From Leptospira_A soteropolitanensis (GTDB lineage Bacteria > Spirochaetota > Leptospiria > Leptospirales > Leptospiraceae), in the NCBI RefSeq assembly GCF_026151335.1, contig NZ_JAMQPP010000006.1: a stretch of 64,000 nt of DNA; one strand, 5' to 3'. This document shows positions 8,666 to 17,607 of this stretch, piece after piece. The translations under genes were made by a program, and so were the position numbers. Position 1 is the stretch's first letter; each line of letters begins with the position of its first letter. The notes below the pieces were generated by a model, which was not told the DNA's origin, made no database searches, and saw only the letters and a list, made by a program, of their open reading frames with translations.

Positions 8666-8937
8666 TCGAAATCAAGAACAACGATCTTTCCTTTGATGGC
8701 CTCACTGCTTTTCGGGAGAGAATTATGTCCAACATCAACAATGCCAAGGAAGACATTGTTTTGGATTTTACGGACATCTCCATGTCCCTAGACAGTGCCA
8801 CTATCGGAGAATTGATGAAGTTTCACTCTGCAATGGAATCTCAGAATTTACAGCTACAAATCCAAGGGGTCAACAAACTCATCAGAACAGTCTTTCGTTT
8901 GAACAAACTCGACACCATCTTGCATTTAATTGATTAA
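8653..8937 (+). CDS. STAS-domain anti-sigma factor antagonist-like protein
   Basis: The 94-residue protein is one STAS domain: VDLDFTD-type strand (DIVLDFTDISMSLDSATIGE) followed by a helix, and RVFRLNKLDTIL-type C-terminus. In SpoIIAA-type proteins a Ser in the D-S-(S/A) loop is the phosphorylation site; here the loop reads MSLDSATIG, so Ser in DSA is the candidate. The only in-frame start giving the whole domain is TTG at 8653, which lacks a Shine-Dalgarno sequence. A role in partner-switching control of a sigma factor or of motility is family knowledge, not shown here. Confidence 0.8.
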   Translation: MATVIEIKNNDLSFDGLTAFRERIMSNINNAKEDIVLDFTDISMSLDSATIGELMKFHSAMESQNLQLQIQGVNKLIRTVFRLNKLDTILHLID

Positions 8938-9019
8938 CCTATACGTATGAGTACGTATGGATTTCCTAAACAGTTCTAACTCAATATTGAAATAGCCATT
9001 CTCGTTCGTCTCATTTTAG

Positions 9020-10129
9020 ATGAAGCGTATCTCGTTTGTATTCCTTCTTCTCCTGTCAACCACATGCACTCATAAAAAACCTGACTCTCTCCTTTGGCTT
9101 ATCCCACTTTTAGGAAGTGGAAATAACATATCAGAGCCCACTCCAGAAGGTCCAATCAATCCTCCGGATTCTCTCCTTCCAACTTTCATTCAAATCACCA
9201 TCCTAAAGCCCGAATCAGTAGATACCTACTGCCCCATGTATGGTGGGCTTTTTATCCAGTTCACACAAGGTGCAGAAAAAACCTGCAGCCCTATTGATTG
9301 GAATCCAAGTTGTATCAATATCGGGATCAATGGAAATGGAACCCAAACCATTTTAGATCCCCGTACTTATATAGGGATTGATTTTTCAACTAACATAGAG
9401 GTAGACCCAAGTTTTTTTCCTAAAGACAAAAGATCTAATTTATTTTGTTTTTCAAGACCGATTCCCCAAGACACAAATCATATAAAAATGTATAGTTTCC
9501 AAAATCAATCAAAGAACATATCATTAAACAATTGTTACAATGATATGAATGACAATATATGTATTGATAAGATTCCACTTTTAGGAAGTGTAGAATTTAA
9601 AATGCCAAAGGAATTCCCTATTCTGATCTCTGATGGGAATGGTCATGCTGGATCACATACATTAGAATTAAACTATGTAACGGAAGAAAATTTTTATACC
9701 ACTTGTACTTATGTTGGTAACGAACATAAAAGTGTCGAAGGTTTTACAAAGAATGCATATATTTCTGGTGATCCAGATGCAAAAGGAAGAAATGGATATT
9801 GTATTCAATGTGAGTTTAACTATTGTAATTCAATTGATCCGATCAATGGAATTGTAGTTGAATCTACACCAGTAAACCAATTTAACATCCCTGTCGGAGA
9901 AATTGTTCTAGCCAAATCAGAGATAACGTTATCTGTAATTAAAGGACAAGGCCCTTATAAACACACAGTTCAATGGACTATTGAAAATTTTCGCCAGCTT
10001 GTTAGTTCAAATCAAATGGCAATTTTACCTGCCAACAGTATCTTACTTTTTTGGTTTTTGATTCCTTCACTCATTATGATATTTTATTTTTACAATAAAA
10101 AGTGGAAACATTGGCTACGGAAAAACTAA
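9020..10129 (+). CDS. Putative lipoprotein with C-terminal membrane anchor
   Basis: The 369-residue protein has a lipoprotein signal (MKRISFVFLLLLSTTC, Cys16) followed by a Pro-rich linker and an extracytoplasmic region rich in Cys (about 12 after the lipobox), suggesting disulfides. At the C-terminus a hydrophobic helix (SILLFWFLIPSLIMIFYFY) is followed by a positive tail KKWKHWLRKN, so the protein could be held at both ends. I do not recognise the family. Its stop codon abuts that of the convergent kinase gene. Confidence 0.65.
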   Translation: MKRISFVFLLLLSTTCTHKKPDSLLWLIPLLGSGNNISEPTPEGPINPPDSLLPTFIQITILKPESVDTYCPMYGGLFIQFTQGAEKTCSPIDWNPSCINIGINGNGTQTILDPRTYIGIDFSTNIEVDPSFFPKDKRSNLFCFSRPIPQDTNHIKMYSFQNQSKNISLNNCYNDMNDNICIDKIPLLGSVEFKMPKEFPILISDGNGHAGSHTLELNYVTEENFYTTCTYVGNEHKSVEGFTKNAYISGDPDAKGRNGYCIQCEFNYCNSIDPINGIVVESTPVNQFNIPVGEIVLAKSEITLSVIKGQGPYKHTVQWTIENFRQLVSSNQMAILPANSILLFWFLIPSLIMIFYFYNKKWKHWLRKN

Positions 10130-11563
10130 TTAGTATGGAAACGATAAGTTAAACTGAACACTTTGTCCAGGAATTACTTTCACGTTTCCTTTTAATTGTT
10201 GGACTAGTAAATTCATTAGTTTAATACCAAATCCCAGATTCATATTTTCCAGTGAGTAAGAATCTGGAAGGGGTTCTCCGTCATCACTGTATAAAAATTG
10301 AATCTGTTGATCCTCTTTTTCTATTTTGATTCTGATTTGACCAACATCTTTATTTAAAAAAGAATGTTTCACTGAATTACATATAAGTTCATTCAAAATA
10401 ATTCCTAAATTATTGGCGATATCAGGTTTCACAATCAGAGAACTATCCAAAATAAAATCGAATTTAATATCTTTAGGATAAGTCGAAAGGATTTGACGAA
10501 CCAGGTTAGGAATGTATTCTTTTAGATCAATTTCATTAGGATTTTGCGATCGATACAATCGATCATATAGGGCCATCATACTTCGCAATCGGCCGGCAGC
10601 CTCATCAAATTGTTCCTTCAAATGGGAGTCTGAAGAAAAACTTGCCTGCATCTTTAACAAACTAAAAACTGAAAAGAGATTATTTTTAATTCGATGATGA
10701 ACTTCTTGCAATAGAAGTTCTTTCTCTCTTAATAATTGTTTCACTTTTTCTTCTGATTCGATGGTTCTGGTAATCAAAGTGTGCAAAGCGACAAAACGAT
10801 TAATATTCCCATCAATGGAACGTAAGGGAACAATCGTAGCATTTACCCAATAGATTGAACCATCCTTAGCTCGATTCCTAATTTCGCCTTTCCAAACAAA
10901 ACCATTTTGAATCATATTATACATACGTTCAAAAAATTCAGAAGAATGAAACCCTGAATTCAACAAACGGTGGTTATTCCCAATTAATTCATCTCGAGAG
11001 TACATCGAGATTTCACAAAACCGATCATTCGCGTAAGTTATATCTCCTTCCCGATTAGTAATCGTAATGACTGCATGTTCATCAAAAGCAAATTTTAATT
11101 GCGAAAATTCGAATTGGGACATTTTTAATTCAAAAAAACTTTGGTAATGAAGATTAGATGTTAATTGAATTTTCGGATTAGATTTCGAATGCAACTTAAA
11201 CTCTGATCCGAGATCTTCTGTGATGTCTCTTGCGATCACAACAATTCTTTTTTTACCATCCGAAGTAGTTGTAAGTTTACCTCTACATTCGAAGGTTAAA
11301 AAATTCCCATTTTTATGAGCGATCCTCCAGATACCTTTAGTTTCTGATCCAGGAATTTGCAATTTCGATATTTTTGTACGCAGTTCATGTCGATCATCCG
11401 GATGAAAAAAATCGTCTACCGAATGACCTAGTATTTCATCTTGCTCATAACCTAATCTATCCTTATGATAGACATTAGCGTAACTAATCTTCTCTAAATC
11501 GTCTATTTCGCAAATTAAATCAGGAACATTCGAAAGTAAGTCGATATAATTTGTTTGGAGCAT
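10130..11563 (-). CDS. PAS-PAS sensor histidine kinase (HisKA_2 type)
   Basis: The 477-residue cytosolic kinase has two PAS domains (about residues 5-115 and 155-270; the second includes NREGDITYANDRF and the PAC-like WKGEIRNRAKDGSIYWVNAT), then a HisKA_2 dimerisation domain with the phosphoacceptor motif EVHHRIKNNL (about residue 290) and a HATPase_c domain with an N-box NELICNSVKHS and a G-box FGIKLM. It has no transmembrane segment. It starts 5 bp after the receiver-ATPase gene, so the two probably form one signalling unit. Confidence 0.9.
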   Translation of the reverse strand: MLQTNYIDLLSNVPDLICEIDDLEKISYANVYHKDRLGYEQDEILGHSVDDFFHPDDRHELRTKISKLQIPGSETKGIWRIAHKNGNFLTFECRGKLTTTSDGKKRIVVIARDITEDLGSEFKLHSKSNPKIQLTSNLHYQSFFELKMSQFEFSQLKFAFDEHAVITITNREGDITYANDRFCEISMYSRDELIGNNHRLLNSGFHSSEFFERMYNMIQNGFVWKGEIRNRAKDGSIYWVNATIVPLRSIDGNINRFVALHTLITRTIESEEKVKQLLREKELLLQEVHHRIKNNLFSVFSLLKMQASFSSDSHLKEQFDEAAGRLRSMMALYDRLYRSQNPNEIDLKEYIPNLVRQILSTYPKDIKFDFILDSSLIVKPDIANNLGIILNELICNSVKHSFLNKDVGQIRIKIEKEDQQIQFLYSDDGEPLPDSYSLENMNLGFGIKLMNLLVQQLKGNVKVIPGQSVQFNLSFPY

Positions 11564-11567
11564 AATT

Positions 11568-12812
11568 TTAAATTTTGTTTACCGGTAAGGAGAATTGAAA
11601 AGCAACTTTGGTTATGGGATTTTCACTCCATTCAGAATGGTCAATCACATTATGAACAGAAAGTTTTCCTTCATGTTTTTTAAAACAACTGTCTACATAA
11701 CTAAGTCCTAAACCAAAATCTAAAGTTCCATATTCATCAAAAACATTTTTCGATAATCTATAAAATGGTTCAAATATCAAATTTTCATATTGCAATGGAA
11801 CTCCGTAAGTACCATCTGCATTGACAACTGGTTGATTATAAACGACACATTTAAACCAATCATGTTCTACATTGGTTACGATTGTTATTTTAGAATTAGC
11901 TTCCGAAAACTTACAGGCATTAATAATAATTTCTTTAAAAGCGTTCTGCATGGTAAAAAGATTATAAGAAATTTTAAATTTTGTGTGATTTGGCTTCGGG
12001 TCGCTAATTAATATTTGTTGTCCTTTTAAATCTAATAGAGGTTTTATCTCTTGAAGCCAAGCCCATAACTGCTCATAAAACTTCTCGCAAGTGATTTCTT
12101 CAAACTGCATCGGGTTAGAAACAATTAAATCAATATCTGCAAACATTTTTAAAGCTTTTTCAGCCATCTCCGTATTGAGTTGGATGAGCTCCATTAAGTC
12201 TGATTCAATTTTATAATGGTTACCTTCTTTCACCGTAGTGTCTGAAACTAATTTTAAGAGAGTCACAAGAGCCCCAAAACCAGCACCTTGACAAAAACTA
12301 TTTTTCAAACTTTCAAATAAATTTTGGTTCAGACGATTGAATTCACCCACACCAGCCATCTTCTCTTTCCACTGAACCCATTCCAGATGGCCTTCCAATC
12401 GAAGCTGACGTTCCCTTTTTGTGATCGTTTCAATACGTTTCATTTCATAATATTCAAACGCACGTTTTAACTTAATGGAAAGCTCTTGTTCTTCTAATGG
12501 TTTTACCAGATAATCATAAATCCCCAATTTCATAACGTTAACAATCAACTTAGGATCAGTATGAGAAGTTAACATAAAAATCACTGGTTCAATTTCATCT
12601 GATTTTAATTCCTGAATTAATTCTGCACCATTCAAACCAGGCATTTCGTAATCGGTGATGATAACGGGAAATGGATTCTCTAAATAATATTCTAAAGCCT
12701 GTTTTCCATCGTTTGCTAGTGTTACTTTATAACCCATATCGGACAAACTGTCCTTTAGAAATGTTGCAGAAACCAATTCATCTTCAGCCAATAACACTCT
12801 TTTTTCTTTCAC
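11568..12812 (-). CDS. Receiver-domain protein with C-terminal HATPase domain
   Basis: The 414-residue protein begins with a CheY-like receiver (acidic pair Glu10/Asp11, phosphoacceptor Asp54 in ITDYEMPG, Lys105 in DYLVKPLE). A helical middle region of about 150 residues without a recognisable HisKA His box follows, and then a GHKL ATPase fold with NACKFSEANSKI and DFGLGLSYVDSC. It could be a hybrid kinase with an unusual dimerisation domain or an ATP-binding response regulator. The start is GTG at 12812. It is the first gene of a pair with the PAS kinase. Confidence 0.85.
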   Translation of the reverse strand: MKEKRVLLAEDELVSATFLKDSLSDMGYKVTLANDGKQALEYYLENPFPVIITDYEMPGLNGAELIQELKSDEIEPVIFMLTSHTDPKLIVNVMKLGIYDYLVKPLEEQELSIKLKRAFEYYEMKRIETITKRERQLRLEGHLEWVQWKEKMAGVGEFNRLNQNLFESLKNSFCQGAGFGALVTLLKLVSDTTVKEGNHYKIESDLMELIQLNTEMAEKALKMFADIDLIVSNPMQFEEITCEKFYEQLWAWLQEIKPLLDLKGQQILISDPKPNHTKFKISYNLFTMQNAFKEIIINACKFSEANSKITIVTNVEHDWFKCVVYNQPVVNADGTYGVPLQYENLIFEPFYRLSKNVFDEYGTLDFGLGLSYVDSCFKKHEGKLSVHNVIDHSEWSENPITKVAFQFSLPVNKI

Positions 12813-12952
12813 TTATATTTCCGGATCCCTCATTGAAACCATCTTACATTGCATGATTAAATAAATCATTCTTTGGTCAACAGATACGAACGAAATTGAG
12901 AGTTAATGAGAAAAATTAATAAATTTCCTAGGATTCAGAAAATAGAATTATT

Positions 12953-15900
12953 CTAAATTTGAGCGAATCGTTTCCGTCGGAAATATTTTATAATCTCTGA
13001 GTAAACTACCATAACTATTGTTCCATGAAATGCGAAAACATATACATGCATAGGAATCGGAGCAAAATAGTATATAGAACTTAGGTTAGTATAAAAGAAA
13101 ATCGAACAAAGAAACAAAGAAAATCCGATTCCGATCCAAATGATTTTATTGGAAAACAAATCCATCTGAAAAACAGATTCGGTTCTTGAACGTTTGCAAA
13201 GTACGTTTGCTATTTGTACAGTGATCGTTGGGAAAAAAAATGCGGTTAACGATTGAAGATACATTGGACTTGCATGAGCCATATTTAATCCCTCAGGAGA
13301 AAGTGGCATCACACCATCACACTCTGTATATACAAAGTAAAAATAAGTAGTTAAACAAGAGAAAAACAAAATCATTCCTTCTACAAAGTAAGATCGTAAA
13401 ATAAATCGAATAGAAATTAATTTTTCATTCCGATTCCTTGGTGGTCGGAACATAATCCCCTTTTCAGGTGGTTCGGCTCCTAAACCCATCGCTGGAATTA
13501 AATCAGTGCCGACATCGACCGCAAGAACACCCATAACAGTCATAAGCAAAGGAAAACCTGGTATCAATGCCCAAAGTAAAAAAGGAATTAGCTCTTGTGG
13601 ATTTGAGTTCAAAACGTACGCAGAAAATTTTCTAATATTATCAAAAACTCCTCTTCCTTCCTCAATTGCATCAACGATAGTCGCAAAATCATCGTCGACA
13701 ATAATCATCCTAGCCGCTTCTTTAGCAACTTCTGTCCCCCGTTTTCCCATTGCAATTCCAATGTCCGCTTTTTTCAATGCGGGACCATCGTTGACTCCAT
13801 CCCCAGTAACAGCAACTATTTCACCTAACTTCTGCAGCATGGTAACTATTCGTAGTTTTTGCGATGGAGATACCCTTGCAAAAATAGGTTCCCCTTTTCT
13901 GATCCATTCCTTGAGAGAGGCGTCATTCATTTTATCTAATTCGACTCCAGTGATGACAACAGGACTTTCTCCTCCAATACCTATGGACCGTCCAACAGAT
14001 TCAGCCGTAAGCGGATGATCGCCGGTAATCATTAAAATTCGAATCCCTGCCGTGTGGCATTTTGCAATTGCTTCAGGAACTTTGGGACGAACAGGATCAG
14101 CAAGACAACAATGACCTAAGTAAACCATCTTGGATTCAATTGAATCTTGACTCCAAGATGAATTTTCCTCGTTTACGAGTTTATATGCAAAAGAAAGAAC
14201 GCGGTAACCTTGGCTTGCAGAATGGTCAGATGCCTTCTTAAGATTCAATCGTTTAGTTTCATCCAACAAAACTACTGAACCATTCTCATAAACATGTGTA
14301 CAAATTGAAAGAATTTCTACTGGACCACCCTTTGCATAAGCAGTGGTAAAGTTATTCGATTTTACTACAACGCTCATTCGTTTTCTTACTGATTCAAATG
14401 CATTCGTATAAATTCGTTGTCCCTTTCTATCGTTTAACTTACTTTGTGATAAATACAACAAAGCAAGTTCGGTAGGATCACCGAAAGGAGTTGGATCTAA
14501 ACTTGCGTTATTACAATAGTAACCGCAACTTAGAAAAGCTTGGTTACCTTCTTTTTTTTCTAATTCTTGAGGTGTAAATGATGAAGAATCGAAATAAACT
14601 TCAATCACACGCATTTGATTTTGTGTTAATGTACCCGTTTTATCCGAACAAATAACAGTAGTACATCCCAATGTTTCGACGCTGGAAAGATCTTTTAAGA
14701 TTGCATTCCTTTTGGCCATCCGTGAAACACCTAACGCCAAAGAAAGTGTTACTGTTGGCAATAAACCTTCTGGAACATTCGCGACAAAAATTCCGATAAA
14801 GAAAATGAAAGCTTGTACAAAACTGAGTCCTGCAACCAAATATCCCAGAACAAGAAAAACAATACCAACCACAAAGGCAAATAACGAAATAGAAATAACT
14901 GTTTGTCTCAATTGTTTTTGCAATGGACTTTCTTCTCGTTTGATTTTGGAAGTGATCCCAGCAATTTGACCAATTTCTGTTGATTGGCCTGTACCAAAAA
15001 CAATGGCTTTCGATTTTCCTTTTATTAAAGAACTGCCCGCAAAAAGGATATTTGGCATTTCCAACCAAAGAAACTTTCCTTCTAAAACGATTTCACTATC
15101 TGACTTATAACGCCTTGCAGATGTAGACTCTCCCGTTAAAGAAGAATTATCAACTTCAACGTCCTCTGATTCTATAATTCTACAATCGGCAGGAACAATA
15201 TCGCCTTCTGAAAGGACGATCAAATCACCGGGAACAATTTCATCTGCAGGAACTGTTGTTGTAATCCCATCGCGAATCACAGGACATTCCTGAGCGAGTA
15301 ACTTACGTAATGCCTCCACTGCATGATCTGATTTAGATTCTTGAAAAAAAGAAAAAATACCATTGATGATAACTACAATAAAGATAGCGATCCCCAATTC
15401 TGGCATATCTACGCCGGGTACAAAACATAGAGCAATAGCAACCCATAACAAAACAGCGAATAAACTAAAAAAACTTCGAAACAATTTCCAAATAACTGGA
15501 GTAGACTTTTCTTTTTCAATTGCGTTTTTGCCAAAAGTTTTTAAGCGAATCTTTGCTTCAGATTGATTTAAACCATTTAGTAAATCTGTTTGTAATTCGA
15601 ATGCAATCTGGGACTGGTTTAGATTTTTATAACTTGGTTTCATGTCCGATTCACCACGTTGCACCACAGAAAGAACTTTTGATTCAGAATCACATTTTAA
15701 CAATTCATCAAAAATTTGAGGGAGTAATGAAGAAAGACCATGTAACAGTCGCAAATGCAAGGAAGGTTGTGTTTCTGGAATGATTTGGAATACAACCAAT
15801 TGAACAAATCGTTCCCCCATAAGAATCCCTTGAGGAATCAAAAACAAAAAAACTTCGGGAGTTTTAATATGTAAGGAGCGAAAATGCGGAATTAAAATAT

Positions 15901-16072
15901 GAGGTCCAAGGTCTCCGAATAAACTGTCTGGGAAGGACTGTATACGATTTTGTAAATCCTCCTTAAATGGTCCTTCATCCATTTTCCGTAACAACTCAAA
16001 ACTTACATCCTCCCATTTTTTTGCTTTAGGAAGAATATGAATTGAGTTTACGTTTAAATATTCAAGGAGCAT
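12953..16072 (-). CDS. P2-type cation ATPase with N-terminal PTS EIIA-like domain
   Basis: Residues about 1-150 look like a PTS EIIA type-2 (fructose/nitrogen) domain: MLLEYLNVNSIHIL, then GPHILIPHFRS, where IPH carries the phosphorylatable His of EIIA, and VFLFLIPQG...HLRLLHGLSSLL. The rest is a P2 ATPase with a cation-ATPase N-terminal segment, TGES, VANVPEGLLPTVTLSLALG, CSDKTGTLTQNQM and GDGVNDGPALKKADIGIAMG, plus a C-terminal membrane domain. The PEGLL and GPALKKADIG motifs resemble Na+/K+-ATPase-like and Ca2+ ATPases; the transported ion is not determined. The frame extends to a TTG at 16087, but the ATG at 16072 starts where EIIA domains normally start. The usual length without EIIA is about 880-900 residues. 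Confidence 0.87.
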   Translation of the reverse strand: MLLEYLNVNSIHILPKAKKWEDVSFELLRKMDEGPFKEDLQNRIQSFPDSLFGDLGPHILIPHFRSLHIKTPEVFLFLIPQGILMGERFVQLVVFQIIPETQPSLHLRLLHGLSSLLPQIFDELLKCDSESKVLSVVQRGESDMKPSYKNLNQSQIAFELQTDLLNGLNQSEAKIRLKTFGKNAIEKEKSTPVIWKLFRSFFSLFAVLLWVAIALCFVPGVDMPELGIAIFIVVIINGIFSFFQESKSDHAVEALRKLLAQECPVIRDGITTTVPADEIVPGDLIVLSEGDIVPADCRIIESEDVEVDNSSLTGESTSARRYKSDSEIVLEGKFLWLEMPNILFAGSSLIKGKSKAIVFGTGQSTEIGQIAGITSKIKREESPLQKQLRQTVISISLFAFVVGIVFLVLGYLVAGLSFVQAFIFFIGIFVANVPEGLLPTVTLSLALGVSRMAKRNAILKDLSSVETLGCTTVICSDKTGTLTQNQMRVIEVYFDSSSFTPQELEKKEGNQAFLSCGYYCNNASLDPTPFGDPTELALLYLSQSKLNDRKGQRIYTNAFESVRKRMSVVVKSNNFTTAYAKGGPVEILSICTHVYENGSVVLLDETKRLNLKKASDHSASQGYRVLSFAYKLVNEENSSWSQDSIESKMVYLGHCCLADPVRPKVPEAIAKCHTAGIRILMITGDHPLTAESVGRSIGIGGESPVVITGVELDKMNDASLKEWIRKGEPIFARVSPSQKLRIVTMLQKLGEIVAVTGDGVNDGPALKKADIGIAMGKRGTEVAKEAARMIIVDDDFATIVDAIEEGRGVFDNIRKFSAYVLNSNPQELIPFLLWALIPGFPLLMTVMGVLAVDVGTDLIPAMGLGAEPPEKGIMFRPPRNRNEKLISIRFILRSYFVEGMILFFSCLTTYFYFVYTECDGVMPLSPEGLNMAHASPMYLQSLTAFFFPTITVQIANVLCKRSRTESVFQMDLFSNKIIWIGIGFSLFLCSIFFYTNLSSIYYFAPIPMHVYVFAFHGTIVMVVYSEIIKYFRRKRFAQI

Positions 16073-16165
16073 ACTCCAATCAAACAACGAACAAAAGGAG
16101 ATTCTATCAAAATATAAATTTCTTTCCGAAAAAAATCACAACGAAACTTAAGTTGTCTCCAGATC

Positions 16166-16591
16166 TTACTGAAAGATATCTCTGGGTGCTTTCGGGTATC
16201 GCGATTGGATACCTTCCCACCAAACATCTGTACTAAATGCAGCAGATTCCGAAATTTGCCATTTCCCGTTTGTTTTTTTGAATAAAGCTTCGACATGGCA
16301 ACAATCATAGGCCATTTCTTCAGACAAAGAAATTTCTTTCCCGTCCTTTCTCTGGGCCGTTCCGCGAAACCAAGCATAATCTCCAGAAACTTTAAAATGT
16401 TCTACTACAAATATGAATTCTAGTTTAAACTCATTTGATAGTTTTGTTCGTAAAAGATCTAAAAGATAGCTACGTTCCTTTTCATTCGAACTTGTTTTCG
16501 TTTTGTAATTTAATACGGGAGTCTCTGCAAAAACTCCTAACCCAAAAACTAGAATCATTCCAACAATAAACAGCCGGCTTTTAAAACGCAT
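16166..16591 (-). CDS. Secreted SnoaL/NTF2-like protein, unknown
   Basis: The 141-residue protein has a signal peptide (MRFKSRLFIVGMILVFGLGVFAE) and a small mature domain ending with W-x-I-S...STDVWWEG. The pattern of a conserved Trp after an alternating strand region is reminiscent of NTF2-like folds, but I cannot place it in a family. It lies 7 bp after the SDR gene in the same direction and may be co-transcribed. Confidence 0.6.
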   Translation of the reverse strand: MRFKSRLFIVGMILVFGLGVFAETPVLNYKTKTSSNEKERSYLLDLLRTKLSNEFKLEFIFVVEHFKVSGDYAWFRGTAQRKDGKEISLSEEMAYDCCHVEALFKKTNGKWQISESAAFSTDVWWEGIQSRYPKAPRDIFQ

Positions 16592-16597
16592 CTTATT

Positions 16598-17401
16598 CTA
16601 CCTAACCTTTGCATTTTGAATCATTTTGAAAAATAACGATGGGTATAACATCTGCAAAGCCAGTCCGAATTTTTCTTTGATACCAGCAATCACAACTTCT
16701 CTTTGTTTATTTGCAATCGCATGTAAAATCCTATGCGCACACAGTTGAACTGGCAAACCTGCTGCAATCACAGAATCCATAGTTCCTGTTGAGGAACCGT
16801 CTCCCTTCAATGCATTTTTAGAAATATTAGTTTGGATAAAACCTGGGTAAACCATTGTTACGAAAATTCCAGACTTTTCTTCTTCCGACCGTAATGAATG
16901 AAAAAAGCCAACTAACGCGAATTTGGAGGCAGAATAAGCAGATCGAAGTGGACTGCCAATTTTTCCTGCAACACTAGAAATTACGGCGAAATATACTTCC
17001 TTTTTGCCTAAAATTTCTGGAATCATAGCTCGAGTCATTTCTGCGGCACCATAAAAATTCGTATTCATGATTTTTTCTAGTGTCACTAAATCGGTTTCTT
17101 TTGTTAAGGAACGTTGGCTGATTCCGCCATTATGAATGACTACCTTGGGAATTCCATACTTCTGCAAACAACGTTTAGCAAAATCTCCAGCAGATTTGTA
17201 ATCTTCTAAATCTAATTTCTCTACCGCATAACGCCCTTTTTCTAAGTGAAGTTCTTTAACAATCGCTTCTAAATCTTTTACTTTCCGGGATGCAAGTAAA
17301 ACTTTTGCATTTTGTTTATAAGCTTGTATGACTAGTTCTTTTCCAATCCCTGAAGATGCTCCCGTAATCCAAACCCATTCGTCTTTATAAAATTGATTCA
17401 T
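16598..17401 (-). CDS. Short-chain dehydrogenase/reductase
   Basis: A classical SDR of about 267 residues. It has the cofactor motif TGASSGIGKE near the N-terminus, NGGI for the NNAG motif, the catalytic Ser in VISSVAGK and the YxxxK pair in YSASKFAL. A basic residue after the first strand (ASRK) suggests NADP(H). The ATG at 17401 is chosen because AAAGGTG lies 8 bp upstream; an earlier start at 17410 would begin in that region. The substrate is unknown. The nearby upstream ceramidase hints at lipid metabolism, but the two are 207 bp apart. Confidence 0.87.
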   Translation of the reverse strand: MNQFYKDEWVWITGASSGIGKELVIQAYKQNAKVLLASRKVKDLEAIVKELHLEKGRYAVEKLDLEDYKSAGDFAKRCLQKYGIPKVVIHNGGISQRSLTKETDLVTLEKIMNTNFYGAAEMTRAMIPEILGKKEVYFAVISSVAGKIGSPLRSAYSASKFALVGFFHSLRSEEEKSGIFVTMVYPGFIQTNISKNALKGDGSSTGTMDSVIAAGLPVQLCAHRILHAIANKQREVVIAGIKEKFGLALQMLYPSLFFKMIQNAKVR

Positions 17402-17607
17402 ACGGCACACCTTTATCCTTTGTTCCCTTTTGCTATGGTTTCGTCCGAATACAAAATTCCCACAACTTGTTTTTCAATCGAAAAGGTATTTAAGAGATAA
17501 GAGAAATTTGGAATAGAAGATCCAAAAAACCGAGTCCCGAGGATCGAAACCGCATAGGACTCAGTAAAAACGAGGCAGGAAATTTTATAGAACTAAAATT
17601 TTATTAC

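Noticed and set aside
8941..8958. Hairpin ATACGTA-TGAG-TACGTAT after the STAS gene
   Set aside because: Only 7 bp, A/T-rich and without a T tract; could be chance in this base composition.
13506..14018. 170-codon plus-strand frame inside the P-type ATPase gene
   Set aside because: It lies wholly opposite a clearly coding minus-strand gene, has low-complexity Ser/Ile/Pro content and no ribosome site. It is a shadow frame.
14640..15068. 142-codon minus-strand frame in another phase of the P-type ATPase gene
   Set aside because: Same-strand out-of-phase frame inside motif-bearing ATPase sequence; Cys/Phe-rich and unlike any protein.
17520..17605. Inverted repeat GAGTCC...GGACTC and AAATTTTAT...ATAAAATTT near the ceramidase stop as a terminator
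   Set aside because: Stems are short, loops are long and no T run follows on the minus strand, so support is too weak to list.
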